The notes: a model not told the origin generated them from the sequence alone. Shown: positions 8,008 to 17,813, numbered from the stretch's first letter. The stretch is 64,000 bases of DNA from an uncultured Dyadobacter sp. (GCF_946482605.1 NZ_CAMLSE010000042.1:6968-70967), one strand, 5' to 3'. Numbers and translations are program-made.

Positions 8008-11000
8008 ATGAATCAATTTCGACAATCCCTTTACCGTGTCCGGTTGAACTCCATGCTCAAGCACTCGGTCGGACAGGTTCTGATCGGAGCAGCATGCGGC
8101 TTCAGCGCGATGGCCGGTAATCCCCTTGCCTTTAACCCCATGGCACCTGGTAACTATATTACAGTGGACCGCACGATCAAGGGCAAAGTCACCGACGATA
8201 CAGGCCAAAATTTACCAGGTGTAAGTGTCGTTGTCAAAGGCTCCACCGTAGGTACGGTATCCGATGCCGACGGTAGCTATGCCGTCAACGTGCCCGACAA
8301 TGGCGCCACACTGATCTTCTCGTCCGTCGGTTTCCTCAGCCAGGAAGTTGCGGTGGGTTCCAACTCGGTCATCAATATCAAACTCGCCACGGATGCGAAG
8401 GCATTGACCGAAGTCGTGGTGGTCGGTTATGGTAGCCAGTTGAAAAAAGAAATTACGGGTGCAGTGCAGACCGTTAAAAGTGAAGAACTGAAAGATATTC
8501 CTGTATCACAGGTCACACAAAAGCTGCAAGGACGTCTGGCAGGTGTACAGATCAACCAAACCACTGGTAAACCAGGGCAGGGGATGGCAGTCCGTATCCG
8601 TGGCCAGGTATCGGTAACAGCCGGTAGCGACCCGTTATATGTCATCGACGGATTCCCGATCACCGGTACAATCGGCCAGATGAACCCGGATGAGATAGAA
8701 GATATCACTATCCTGAAAGATGCTGCTTCCACCTCGCTTTATGGTTCGCGTGCTGCCAACGGCGTCGTGCTGATCACCACCAAGCGCGGAAAACCCGGAC
8801 AAACCAGCGTGAGTTTCAATGCATTTGCGGGGATTCAAAAGGTGCCTAAAAAAGGTCGCATCGAAATGCTGACCGCCGAAGAATTCGCACAGTTCAAGAA
8901 AGAATCGTTTGAAGACGAAAACAGGGCAGTACCTGAGGACTTCAAGGATCCTTCGAAATACCGGGGCAAAAACAATGACTGGTACGATGCATTGCTGCGC
9001 ACAGCGCCCATTCAGAGCTACAACCTCACGGTTAGCTCTAACAAGGAAAACATGAAGACTTCACTTGTTGCGGGTGTTTTCAACCAGAAAGGTGTTGTTT
9101 TGAACAACAACTATAAGCGGTACTCACTGCGCATGAACACCGAGTTCGATATATCGAAAAAGGTGAAAATGGGTTTCAACGTAGCCCCTCAGTTTGTGTA
9201 TGACAACACGCCGAGAACGGACGGCGACCGCGGAACAGGCGTGCTCTTCAATGCATTGCACACGTGGCCGGTAATGCCTATCCGTGATGATAAAGGAGAA
9301 CTTACCAAATTCAACCGGTTCCCCGAGGCTACCGGTAACATCTTCGCTTATCCCAACTGGGTGCGTGCGGCAAACGAGCTGACCAATGAAACGAAGATCA
9401 ACAAATTGCTGGGTAATACATACCTTCAATACACTCCGTTCAAAGGACTGACGCTGAAATCGACGCTGAACATCGAAATGGAGAGCAACAAGTTCTTCTT
9501 CTTCAACCCGTCTACGGCAACCAGCAACATCAACGTAGCTGTTCCAACGACGGCAGTTTCGATTCGCCAGAACTACCAGAACTTCTCGTGGCTGAACGAA
9601 AACCTTGCAACGTACAACCACAGCTTCAACGGCAACCACAATTTCGAATTGCTGGGTGGGGTTTCGCTGCAAAGATTCCGCCAGGAGATTGACCGCATCA
9701 CGGCGAATACCTACACGGATGATCGCCTGCCGACAATCCAGGGAGCAATCAACATTGACCGTGGCGGAAGTTTCAACGTCAATGGCATCTCAGGATCCAA
9801 CACATTTAATGATGCTAATGAGTGGGCATTGATGTCTTACATTTCCCGCCTGACCTACAATTACAAAGGCAAATACCTCTTTACCGCTGCACTCCGGGCG
9901 GACGGTTCGAGCCGTTTCGGTGCTGACAACCGTTGGGGAACTTTCCCATCGGCATCGGTGGGTTGGGTTGTTTCGGATGAAAACTTCATGCAGTCGATTC
10001 CCAAGGTTTCCTTTGCGAAGTTCCGCGCAAGCTATGGTGTGATCGGTAATAACAACATCGGTAACTACACCCAGTATGGTCTGGTCAGGAATACAATTAA
10101 CGTTGTCAACGGGTCGAACGTGAATACTGGTGCCGCTGTGACATCACTTGCTAACCGTAACCTGGGCTGGGAAACAACCAAGCAGTTTGACGCAGGTCTC
10201 GACCTCGGCCTTCTCAATGACCGTATCCAGCTGATCTACGACTTCTACACCAAACGGACAACGAACCTGCTCTACGCGGTTCAGGTTCCGCAGGAATCTG
10301 GTTTCACCAACTACAATGACAATATCGGTGAGATCAAATTCTGGGGGCATGAGATTGGTGTCACGACCCGAAACCTCGTGGGTAAACTGAAATGGACGAC
10401 CAATGCCAACATTTCATTTAACCGCAACAAAGTAGTAGAACTTGCTCCGGGCATCGACCGGGTATATGGTACATTCCATATCAGCCAGGTGGGTCAGCCA
10501 TTTGGTCAGTTCTACGGCCTTGTGAAAGAAGGTTTCTATATGAGCAAGGAGGAATTGGCTAAGTCGCCTATCATCCCCGGCCGTTCCGCGATTGGTACCA
10601 TCAAGTACAAAGACATCAATAATGACGGTATCATCACGAATGGCGGCGACGCTGACGACCGTACCATCATTGGCAGCCCGTTCCCGAAATTCACTTATGG
10701 TATCACCAACAACCTGAGCTACGGAAACTGGGACTTCTCCATTGTGGGTTCCGGATCGCAAGGCAACGAACTGTGGGTACGCCACTTGTACAGTACAGCT
10801 AACCTCGACGGTGTGTTCAATATGGTGGCAGGTGCCAAAGACCGCTTCCGTGTGAAAAACGGCCCAAATCCGATTACCGGGACCCCCGAAGCTCAAACAG
10901 TGATCACACCAGGCAAGGGAATGTACGGCGCTACCAACAACGGAGGTACCTATACGGGTGTAGAACGTGACTGGAACAGCTCACACTTTGTTGCAGATGC

Positions 11001-11253
11001 CTCTTACTTCACGATCAGGAATATCACCTTGGGTTATAACCTGCCCGCAGTGAATAAGTTCTTCAAGTCGGCACGCCTTTATGCAAGCGTTCAGCAAGTA
11101 TATGTGTTCACCAAGTATTGGGGAGGTCCTAACCCTGAGACCAGTGCGGCAGGAGACGGACAGGGCGATGGTGGTAACCTGAGCCAGGGTGTGGATCTTT
11201 CAAACTACCCTGTGCCACGTACCTGGACGATCGGTGTAAACCTGAACTTCTAA
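8008..11253 (+). CDS. SusC/RagA-type TonB-dependent receptor
   Basis: A full-length 1081-residue SusC-type transporter. After a long, atypical N-terminal export region (about 45 residues with a hydrophobic QVLIGAACGFSAMAG stretch), a CarboxypepD_reg-like domain runs over about residues 55-130 (IKGKVTDDTGQNLPGVSVVV). The TonB-box-like segment and plug follow (VVVVGYGSQLKKEITGAVQ, then DPLYVIDGFPI and LKDAASTSLYGSRAANGVV, all hallmark plug motifs), and then the 22-strand barrel, ending TWTIGVNLNF. It works with the SusD protein encoded 40 bases downstream. Its place next to a haem protein and TIM-barrel isomerases suggests a carbohydrate or glycoside ligand, but this is inference. Confidence 0.96.
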   Translation: MNQFRQSLYRVRLNSMLKHSVGQVLIGAACGFSAMAGNPLAFNPMAPGNYITVDRTIKGKVTDDTGQNLPGVSVVVKGSTVGTVSDADGSYAVNVPDNGATLIFSSVGFLSQEVAVGSNSVINIKLATDAKALTEVVVVGYGSQLKKEITGAVQTVKSEELKDIPVSQVTQKLQGRLAGVQINQTTGKPGQGMAVRIRGQVSVTAGSDPLYVIDGFPITGTIGQMNPDEIEDITILKDAASTSLYGSRAANGVVLITTKRGKPGQTSVSFNAFAGIQKVPKKGRIEMLTAEEFAQFKKESFEDENRAVPEDFKDPSKYRGKNNDWYDALLRTAPIQSYNLTVSSNKENMKTSLVAGVFNQKGVVLNNNYKRYSLRMNTEFDISKKVKMGFNVAPQFVYDNTPRTDGDRGTGVLFNALHTWPVMPIRDDKGELTKFNRFPEATGNIFAYPNWVRAANELTNETKINKLLGNTYLQYTPFKGLTLKSTLNIEMESNKFFFFNPSTATSNINVAVPTTAVSIRQNYQNFSWLNENLATYNHSFNGNHNFELLGGVSLQRFRQEIDRITANTYTDDRLPTIQGAINIDRGGSFNVNGISGSNTFNDANEWALMSYISRLTYNYKGKYLFTAALRADGSSRFGADNRWGTFPSASVGWVVSDENFMQSIPKVSFAKFRASYGVIGNNNIGNYTQYGLVRNTINVVNGSNVNTGAAVTSLANRNLGWETTKQFDAGLDLGLLNDRIQLIYDFYTKRTTNLLYAVQVPQESGFTNYNDNIGEIKFWGHEIGVTTRNLVGKLKWTTNANISFNRNKVVELAPGIDRVYGTFHISQVGQPFGQFYGLVKEGFYMSKEELAKSPIIPGRSAIGTIKYKDINNDGIITNGGDADDRTIIGSPFPKFTYGITNNLSYGNWDFSIVGSGSQGNELWVRHLYSTANLDGVFNMVAGAKDRFRVKNGPNPITGTPEAQTVITPGKGMYGATNNGGTYTGVERDWNSSHFVADASYFTIRNITLGYNLPAVNKFFKSARLYASVQQVYVFTKYWGGPNPETSAAGDGQGDGGNLSQGVDLSNYPVPRTWTIGVNLNF

Positions 11254-11293
11254 GTCCGACTTTTTACAACATCTCATCTTAATTCCGACAGAA

Positions 11294-12805
11294 ATGAAAA
11301 GAAAACATATAACGGTCTGGATACTGGCGGCGGCTCTGATGTCGGGTTGCGGGGATAACTTCCTCACTGTTAACCCGGAAACCGCACTGACGTCCGACAA
11401 CTTTTTTTCCTCCGAGAGTGACTTCAAACAGGCTGTCAACGCGGCTTATGAACCGTTCCGGCAAATGTACAATGAGCGCGCATGGGTTTTGGAGGAAATG
11501 CATTCCGACAACACCTACTATGCCCGTAATACGCTCTATGGTGCAGTGGACCCGACTGAAAACGTAGCTGATTTCGCAGTTCCGACAGCGAACGGGGTGA
11601 CGGCGAATGACAACGTGCTCGTACAATACCGTTTGAACTTCCGGGTGATTTCCAGAGCAAACCAGATCCTGGCATTGATCGACGGGGTAGACTTCGACGC
11701 GGTGTCCAAGGCGAACCTGAAAGGTCAGGCGTTGTTTCTCCGCGCATTCTGCTACTTCGACCTGGTCCGGCTTTTCGGTAAAGTACCTTTGCACCTTGTT
11801 CCGGTGACAGGTCGCGACGATGCCCCAATGCCTTTGTCGACTACCGAAGAAATTTATGCTCAGATCGAGAAAGACGCTAAGGAGGCCAGCGCCGGCCTTT
11901 TCGATAAGGCGAAGCAGGAAGCCGGCCGTGTCACTTCCGGCACCGCTAAAATGTTGCTGGCTAACCTTTACATTACCCAGAAAAAATGGCCGCAGGCGGA
12001 ACCCTTGCTGAAAGAAATCGTGGCGAGCGGCCAGTATGCGCTAATGCCCGACTACAACGATGCGTTTTCGACTACAAGTGGAAACAAGAACAACAAGGAA
12101 TCACTTTTCGAGATCCAGTACATGGAGGGCTCGTCGGGATACAATGGTAACCAGATCTATCGCTTTATTCCTTCGCCAATCACGGCTGTTGAAATAGCAC
12201 CGCTTACCGGTACTTCCAACCCACAGGGAACATCTCAGGAAAGCAATAACATTCCGACACCTGACCTCATCGCTGCTTATGAAACCGGTGATAAAAGGAA
12301 GGATATCTCGATCGGTTATGTGACGCTTAGCGGTAGCCGCGTCACAAACAAGACCTATCCTTATATCAAAAAGTATGCACGGCCGCACTCCTTGCATAAC
12401 AACACCGGTCAGAACTGGCCAGTGTACCGTTACGGGGAAGTGTTGCTGTTCCTGGCGGAATCCCTGAATGAGCAGGGCAAGCCAGCCGATGCGGCTATGT
12501 ATCTCAATCAGGTACGTACACGCGCCGGACTGGCGGCTACCAAAGCTGCTTCTCAGGCCGATATGCGTGAAGCCATCTTCAAAGAGAGAAGGGTAGAGCT
12601 GGCTTTTGAAAACAAGCGCTGGTTCGACCTCACCCGCACAGGCCGGGTAAAGGAAATCATCGGAGCTTATGGCGCGAGAGTGAAAGCCAACCCGCAAGCT
12701 TACTATTTCCCTTCCGACGCCGTGCCACCGACTAACGCTTTCACTGTATTGGACGACTACTATGGTCTGCCTGCGGTAGAAGCTGCCTTGACGCCGCATT
12801 TCTGA
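11294..12805 (+). CDS. SusD/RagB-family outer-membrane lipoprotein
   Basis: Ligand-binding partner of the preceding SusC. The N-terminus MKRKHITVWILAAALMSGC is a lipoprotein signal with lipobox MSGC (Cys19). At 503 residues its length is typical. SusD landmarks are SDFKQAVNAAYEPFRQM, LFLRAFCYFDLVRLFGKVPL, YRYGEVLLFLAESLNEQGK, YLNQVRTRAGL and KERRVELAFENKRWFDLTRT. It lies 40 bases after SusC and ends before a strong terminator. Confidence 0.95.
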   Translation: MKRKHITVWILAAALMSGCGDNFLTVNPETALTSDNFFSSESDFKQAVNAAYEPFRQMYNERAWVLEEMHSDNTYYARNTLYGAVDPTENVADFAVPTANGVTANDNVLVQYRLNFRVISRANQILALIDGVDFDAVSKANLKGQALFLRAFCYFDLVRLFGKVPLHLVPVTGRDDAPMPLSTTEEIYAQIEKDAKEASAGLFDKAKQEAGRVTSGTAKMLLANLYITQKKWPQAEPLLKEIVASGQYALMPDYNDAFSTTSGNKNNKESLFEIQYMEGSSGYNGNQIYRFIPSPITAVEIAPLTGTSNPQGTSQESNNIPTPDLIAAYETGDKRKDISIGYVTLSGSRVTNKTYPYIKKYARPHSLHNNTGQNWPVYRYGEVLLFLAESLNEQGKPADAAMYLNQVRTRAGLAATKAASQADMREAIFKERRVELAFENKRWFDLTRTGRVKEIIGAYGARVKANPQAYYFPSDAVPPTNAFTVLDDYYGLPAVEAALTPHF

Positions 12806-12819
12806 TGGATATTTGAACA

Positions 12820-12863
12820 AAAGCAAAAGTGCAGCGGGCGATAGCTCGCTGCACTTTTGCTTT
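12820..12863 (+). terminator. Strong terminator after susD
   Basis: A perfect 17-bp stem (12820-12836 with 12847-12863) has a 10-base loop and ends in TTT. It lies 14 bases after the SusD stop, with A-rich left and T-rich right flanks, so it can act in both directions. Confidence 0.85.
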
Positions 12864-12907
12864 ATCACGGAATTAGTTCCGACTTAAATGCACAATACCC
12901 CACACAA

Positions 12908-12942
12908 CAGGATAGTCGCGTGGATGTTTACCTATAATATTG
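12908..12942 (+). promoter_or_regulatory. Promoter-like motif, copy 3 (CAGGA-N25-TATTG)
   Basis: CAGGA at 12908-12912 and TATTG at 12938-12942 are 25 bases apart, as in the two other copies, with a similar CACAACAGGATAGT context. The TAATATTG at 12935-12942 fits a near-consensus Bacteroidota -7 box. It lies about 126 bases upstream of the PVC-type haem protein gene and just past the SusD terminator, where a new promoter is expected. Confidence 0.55.
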
Positions 12943-13068
12943 TACATATCAGATTATTTAAAGTTTTAGTTTGCTTTATTCAAGACTGCACCTAGTTGAT
13001 CTACCAAGCTTTCTCAAACACGTCAATTCAATTTTTTACCATAATTTAATTAAACTCGGAGCTGTAAA

Positions 13069-15765
13069 ATGTACACAAAAAAACAATGGTTAAAACTTCC
13101 GATGACACTTGCGGTGCTACTGGCCGTAGGGGTTTTCTGTGGAGTAATGCTGAGTAACCGAACTGCCAAACACCGTCCTCCCGGCTCGAAAGTTGATAAA
13201 CTCAAACTCCCGGATGGTTTTAAAGCCGAACATCTATATAGTGTTTCGGAAGAGAAAAGCGGTTCATGGGTATCTATGACCTTCGATAACAAAGGCCGCA
13301 TGATCACCTCTGATCAGTATGGCGGTCTCTACCGGCTGGATTTGCCTGCGATCGGCTCTACGGAAAAACCGAAAGTAGAACAGCTTAGAATAGAGGGAGA
13401 TACCGCCAAAGTGGCAATGGGTTACGCCCACGGTTTGCTTTACGCCTTCAATAGCCTTTATGTGATGATCAACAACCGGTCGAATGCACGGTTCCCGAAA
13501 GGAAGCGGACTTTACCGGTTGCAGGATTCGAACAATAATGATCAGTATGACAAAATCACGCTGATCAAACCGCTGACGGGCGAAGGAGAGCACGGCCCGC
13601 ACAGCATCGTGATGGCGCCGGATCAAAAATCACTTTTCGTGGTAGCCGGTAACTTCACCGACTTACCGAAAATGGATATCTACCGCCTGATGCCGAACTG
13701 GAAAAACGATAACCTGTTCCCGTTCATTAAAGATCCACGCGGCCACGCAACCGACCGTAACGCACCAGGTGGCTGGATTGCACATACCGATCCGGAAGGA
13801 AAAAACTGGGAACTGTACACAGCCGGTTTCCGTAACCCGTACGATATCGCATTCAATGAGGCCGGTGACTTGTTTGCCTACGACTCCGATATGGAATGGG
13901 ATTTTGGTACACCATGGTATCGCCCCACACGGGTATGCCACGCGGTGAGCGGTGGTGAATTCGGATGGAGAACAGGTTCCGCTAACACCTCACCTGCATT
14001 CGCGGATTTCCTATCGCCGGTGATGAACATCGGACAAGGATCGCCTACCAACCTCATTTACCTCAAAGACGCACGTTTCCCTGCGAAATACAAAAATACA
14101 TTGCTGGCTTTCGACTGGTCGTTTGGTATTGTACATGGCCTTCACCTGAAACCAAGCGGTTCTACTTACACTGCGGATCACGAGGAATTCCTCTCGGGAG
14201 CACCGCTTCCGCTGACCGACGGAGCCATCGGGCCCGACGGTGCATTGTACTTCCTGACCGGTGGCCGTCGTCTCGAATCGGACCTTTATCGTGTATATTA
14301 TGGTGATTACAAGAACATTGCGCCCGGCTCAAATGCAGCGACGCCGACGATCACCAATGAACACAAGCAACGTACTGCGATTGAGGAGTATCATGTGAAG
14401 AAAGATCCAAAGGCGATTGATCTTGCCTGGCCACTCCTGAAAAGCCCTGACCGCTTCCTTCGCTACGCGGCAAGACTTGCTATTGAACACCAGCCTGTTA
14501 GCCAGTGGGAAAGCAGAGTCTACGCTGAAAAGGATCCACAATCCGTCATTTACGCTGCCATCGCATTGGGCCGCCAGGGAGATTCGAGCAAAGTAGGAGG
14601 GCCCCTTTTGAAAAAATTGGCTACCGTAGACTACACCAAACTGGATGATCTCCAAAAGCAGGCATTGCTGCGCGCTGTTGAAGTGATCCTCTACCGCACT
14701 GGACAGCCCGATGCAGCAATGAAAACACAGCTCATTGCATATCTCAATCCTAAATACCCTTCGCCCAGCGCTTTGCAGAACCGATTCCTGGCCAAAATCC
14801 TCATTACGCTGGAAGCACCCAAAGCGGTTGAGAAAACACTGGGACTGATCAAGAAAAACGAGAAGTTTGACGATAAGGATAACGAAATGGTTACTGCGTC
14901 GGCAGATTTGATCCTTCGTAACCCGCAATACGGACTCGATCTGGCAGGTTTGCTTGAAAAAATGCCTCCCGCACAGCAAACATTCTACGCGATTATGCTC
15001 AGCGGTGCCAAGACCGGCTGGACTCCGGCATTGAGAGATGAGTATTTCAAATGGTTCCACAAAGCATTCAGCTACCAGGGTGGCCGGAGCTACATTGGGT
15101 TTATCGACAAAGCCCGCCAGCTCGCATTGAAAAACGTTCCTTCCGACAAAGTGGCTCATTACAACAAAATGTCCGGATCAGAACTACTCACTGGAACAGG
15201 TAATGACCTTGTCAAACTGTACACGCCCAAAGGACCGGGCCGCGGATGGAAAGTAGAACAGGCTGTCTCGCTCGTTCAGGATAGCCTTTCAAACCGGGAC
15301 TTCGAACGCGGCAAGCAGATTTTCTCCGCCGTTCTTTGCAGCCGCTGCCATACAATCCAGGGCGAAGGAGCCGATGTCGGCCCTGAGCTGACCCAATTGG
15401 GCACACGGTTTTCACTAAAAGACATGCTGGAAGCGATCATTGAACCAGACAAGGCGGTCTCCGATCAGTATGCCTCGATTTCTTTCCAATTGAAAGACGG
15501 ACAGTCCATTGTAGGACGTGAAGTGAATCAGGATGCCAACTTCTATTATGTCTCACAAAACCCATTTGATCCGAAAACGATCCGGAAAGTGAGCAAGAAA
15601 GAAGTTGTTTCCACTAAAATTTCTCCGGTATCGATGATGCTTCCAGGTCTGATCAACGGTTTGAACCCTAACGAACTACGTGATCTGGTAGCTTACCTGA
15701 TGGCCGGCGGTAACAAAAACAACCCGATTTATACTGAATCAGCTTCCGTTAAAGGCGGAAAATAG
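13069..15765 (+). CDS. PVC-type haem-binding (CxxCH) periplasmic oxidoreductase-like protein
   Basis: An 898-residue exported protein with three parts. Residues 1-30 are a signal or anchor helix (LPMTLAVLLAVGVFCGVML). Residues 40-425 form a beta-propeller like those of membrane-bound glucose/sorbosone-type dehydrogenases (KLPDGFKAEHLYSV at the start; GEHGPHSIVMAPDQKSLFV, TAGFRNPYDIAFNEAGDLF and DGAIGPDGALYFLTGG). Residues 430-720 are helical, HEAT-like. A C-terminal cytochrome c domain has CSRCH at 757-761 and the family block EAIIEPDKAVSDQYAS; the SPVSMMLPG segment probably gives the Met haem ligand. It is likely a periplasmic sugar or polyol dehydrogenase that passes electrons to its own haem, but its substrate is unknown. 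It lies between SusCD and two exported isomerase-like genes. Confidence 0.88.
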   Translation: MYTKKQWLKLPMTLAVLLAVGVFCGVMLSNRTAKHRPPGSKVDKLKLPDGFKAEHLYSVSEEKSGSWVSMTFDNKGRMITSDQYGGLYRLDLPAIGSTEKPKVEQLRIEGDTAKVAMGYAHGLLYAFNSLYVMINNRSNARFPKGSGLYRLQDSNNNDQYDKITLIKPLTGEGEHGPHSIVMAPDQKSLFVVAGNFTDLPKMDIYRLMPNWKNDNLFPFIKDPRGHATDRNAPGGWIAHTDPEGKNWELYTAGFRNPYDIAFNEAGDLFAYDSDMEWDFGTPWYRPTRVCHAVSGGEFGWRTGSANTSPAFADFLSPVMNIGQGSPTNLIYLKDARFPAKYKNTLLAFDWSFGIVHGLHLKPSGSTYTADHEEFLSGAPLPLTDGAIGPDGALYFLTGGRRLESDLYRVYYGDYKNIAPGSNAATPTITNEHKQRTAIEEYHVKKDPKAIDLAWPLLKSPDRFLRYAARLAIEHQPVSQWESRVYAEKDPQSVIYAAIALGRQGDSSKVGGPLLKKLATVDYTKLDDLQKQALLRAVEVILYRTGQPDAAMKTQLIAYLNPKYPSPSALQNRFLAKILITLEAPKAVEKTLGLIKKNEKFDDKDNEMVTASADLILRNPQYGLDLAGLLEKMPPAQQTFYAIMLSGAKTGWTPALRDEYFKWFHKAFSYQGGRSYIGFIDKARQLALKNVPSDKVAHYNKMSGSELLTGTGNDLVKLYTPKGPGRGWKVEQAVSLVQDSLSNRDFERGKQIFSAVLCSRCHTIQGEGADVGPELTQLGTRFSLKDMLEAIIEPDKAVSDQYASISFQLKDGQSIVGREVNQDANFYYVSQNPFDPKTIRKVSKKEVVSTKISPVSMMLPGLINGLNPNELRDLVAYLMAGGNKNNPIYTESASVKGGK

Positions 15766-15809
15766 ATCGGCCGGTTTTTTGAGTAGATTACAATTAATTA
15801 GACTTAAGA

Positions 15810-15870
15810 TAGTGGTGTTGCCCGTTGACCGTGATGCTTTGGAGCAAAAATGGGTCAGGCAGCACCACTA
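15810..15870 (+). terminator. Long-loop terminator
   Basis: A 13-bp stem with one wobble pair (15810-15822 with 15858-15870) is followed at once by CTTTTTT (15871-15877). The 35-base loop can itself pair partly. It lies 45 bases after the haem protein stop and probably ends that transcript, leaving the TIM-barrel pair as a separate unit. Confidence 0.65.
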
Positions 15871-16005
15871 CTTTTTTAATGTCTGCCCTCAATAGACATT
15901 AAAATTGAATGTCGTATATACATATGCGTTCAAAATAATGAAAAAGGGGAGGAGACTTCCCTTGGGTTATCAGTAACTTATTTTATTTCAGATAGTTAAC
16001 ATTAA

Positions 16006-16902
16006 ATGAAGTCACTTTCGAATCGAAGAAGAGCCCTCAAGAGCATGGCCGCGGCCGCAGGGCTGGGTACGTTTTCAACGTCACTGGCCGGTGCATTTGC
16101 TGCCTCTGAAAAAGCGCTGGGTTCAGCACTGAATGGCAAAATCAATCATTCCGTCTGCAAATGGTGTTACAGCAAAATCCCTTTGGATGTATTTGCCCAG
16201 GAATGTAAAAAAATAGGACTCACATCGATCGAGTTGTTAGGACCCGAAGAATGGCCGGTGATCAAGAAATACGGATTGACTTGTGCGTTACCGTGGGGCG
16301 AAGGCCTGACGAGAAGCATCGACAAAGGCTTCAACGATCCAAAAAATCACGAAGAACTGATCAAAGGTTTTGAAGACGTGATCCCCAAGGTACGCGCTGC
16401 GGGTTATGACAAAATCATCTGCTTTTCGGGAAACCGACGCGGCATGTCGGACATGGATGGACTGCGGAACTGTGCAGAAGGCATCCGTAAGCTGATTCCC
16501 ACAGCCGAAAAACACAATGTGACGCTGGTCATGGAATTGCTGAACAGCAAAGTCAACCACAAGGATTACATGTGCGACCGGACAGAGTGGGGGGCGGCCC
16601 TGTGCGAAATGATCGGATCGGAAAAATTCAAATTGCTGTATGACATTTACCACATGCAGATCCAGGAAGGGGACGTGATCGCCACGATCAAAAAGTATCA
16701 TAAGTATATCGCTCATTATCATACAGGTGGCGTTCCGGGCCGACACGAAATCGATGAAACACAGGAACTGTACTATCCGTCGATCATGAAAGCGATAGTT
16801 GAAACCGGTTACAAAGGATTTGTAGGGCAGGAGTTCGTCCCCAGCCGGGGCAACGATCTGGCCTCACTGAAACAAGGAGTAACGATTTGCGATATCGCTT
16901 AA
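16006..16902 (+). CDS. Hydroxypyruvate isomerase-like TIM barrel, Tat-exported (copy 1)
   Basis: A 298-residue member of the xylose-isomerase-like TIM-barrel superfamily, closest in motif to hydroxypyruvate isomerase. The N-terminus is a twin-arginine-like signal (SNRRRALKSMAAAAGLG, cleavage after residue 30-33), so the enzyme should act outside the cytoplasm, unlike classical Hyi. Likely metal ligands by family position are Glu177 (MELLNSKVNH), Asp213 (LLYDIYHMQ), His239 or His237 (AHYHTGG) and Glu276 (GQEFVPS). A cytoplasmic C3 substrate is unlikely given export; ketosugar or keto-glycoside isomerisation or epimerisation is more plausible, but this is inference. It is followed after 26 bases by a close paralogue. 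Confidence 0.88.
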   Translation: MKSLSNRRRALKSMAAAAGLGTFSTSLAGAFAASEKALGSALNGKINHSVCKWCYSKIPLDVFAQECKKIGLTSIELLGPEEWPVIKKYGLTCALPWGEGLTRSIDKGFNDPKNHEELIKGFEDVIPKVRAAGYDKIICFSGNRRGMSDMDGLRNCAEGIRKLIPTAEKHNVTLVMELLNSKVNHKDYMCDRTEWGAALCEMIGSEKFKLLYDIYHMQIQEGDVIATIKKYHKYIAHYHTGGVPGRHEIDETQELYYPSIMKAIVETGYKGFVGQEFVPSRGNDLASLKQGVTICDIA

Positions 16903-16928
16903 CCACTGACATTCAACGGATTTATATT

Positions 16929-17798
16929 ATGCCAACCAGAAGAAATGCATTAAAAAACATAGCAGCCGGGTCCGCCGGTATGCTGTCGATCTCGCAAGTA
17001 TTTGCCAAAAACGAAGCCATTCTGGGTGCTAAGCTCAATGGGAAGATTAATCACTCGGTTTGCAAGTGGTGCTATGGCAAAATCCCGCTGGACACTTTTG
17101 CACAAGAATGTAAGAAGATTGGCATTACGTCCATCGAACTGCTCGGACCCGAGGATTGGCCGACGCTCAAAAAGTATGGACTCACTTGCGCATTACCCAA
17201 TGGCGCTGGCATGGGCATTGAAAAAGGCTTTAACGATCTGGCATTGCATGACGAGCTCGTTAAAAGTTACGAGGATCTTTTTCCAAAACTGAAAGAAGCC
17301 GGCTATAAAACCGTCATCTGTTTTTCGGGTAACCGCCGCGGAATGTCGGACATCGACGGGATGCGTAACTGCGCGATCGGATTACGGAGACTAATGCCGT
17401 CGGCTGAAAAGCATGGCATCACAATGATCATGGAATTACTGAACAGTAAAGTCAACCATAAAGATTACATGTGTGATCACACTGCCTGGGGCGCCGGTCT
17501 TTGTGAAATGGTTGGCTCCGAAAATTTCAAATTGCTGTACGACATCTACCACATGTCCATCATGGAAGGCGACGTCATCGCGACGATCCGTCAATATCAT
17601 AAGTACATTGGTCATTACCACACCGGCGGCGTTCCCGGCCGTAATGAAATCGACGAAGGCCAGGAACTATATTATCCGGCGATCATGAAAGCGATCGTCG
17701 AGACAGGTTTCAAGGGATTTGTCGCCCAAGAATTCATTCCAAAGCGCGAACCGCTGGCTTCGTTGCAGGAATGTGTGAAGATTTGTGATATTGCTTAG
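16929..17798 (+). CDS. Hydroxypyruvate isomerase-like TIM barrel, Tat-exported (copy 2)
   Basis: A 289-residue tandem paralogue of the previous gene. The two share long identical runs such as LNGKINHSVCKWCY, ICFSGNRRGMSD and KVNHKDYMCD. I choose the ATG at 16929, not an upstream start, because it begins a short Tat-like signal (MPTRRNALKNIAAGSAG, ending near VFAK). The same four metal-site positions are kept (MELLN, LLYDIYHM, GHYHTGG, AQEFIPK with Glu268). Divergence is concentrated in the signal peptide and in the loop where copy 1 has PWGEGLTRS and copy 2 has PNGAGMG, next to the active-site face, so the two may differ in substrate. A long palindromic terminator follows. Confidence 0.88.
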   Translation: MPTRRNALKNIAAGSAGMLSISQVFAKNEAILGAKLNGKINHSVCKWCYGKIPLDTFAQECKKIGITSIELLGPEDWPTLKKYGLTCALPNGAGMGIEKGFNDLALHDELVKSYEDLFPKLKEAGYKTVICFSGNRRGMSDIDGMRNCAIGLRRLMPSAEKHGITMIMELLNSKVNHKDYMCDHTAWGAGLCEMVGSENFKLLYDIYHMSIMEGDVIATIRQYHKYIGHYHTGGVPGRNEIDEGQELYYPAIMKAIVETGFKGFVAQEFIPKREPLASLQECVKICDIA

Positions 17799-17813
17799 CC
17801 GCATTTCACAATA

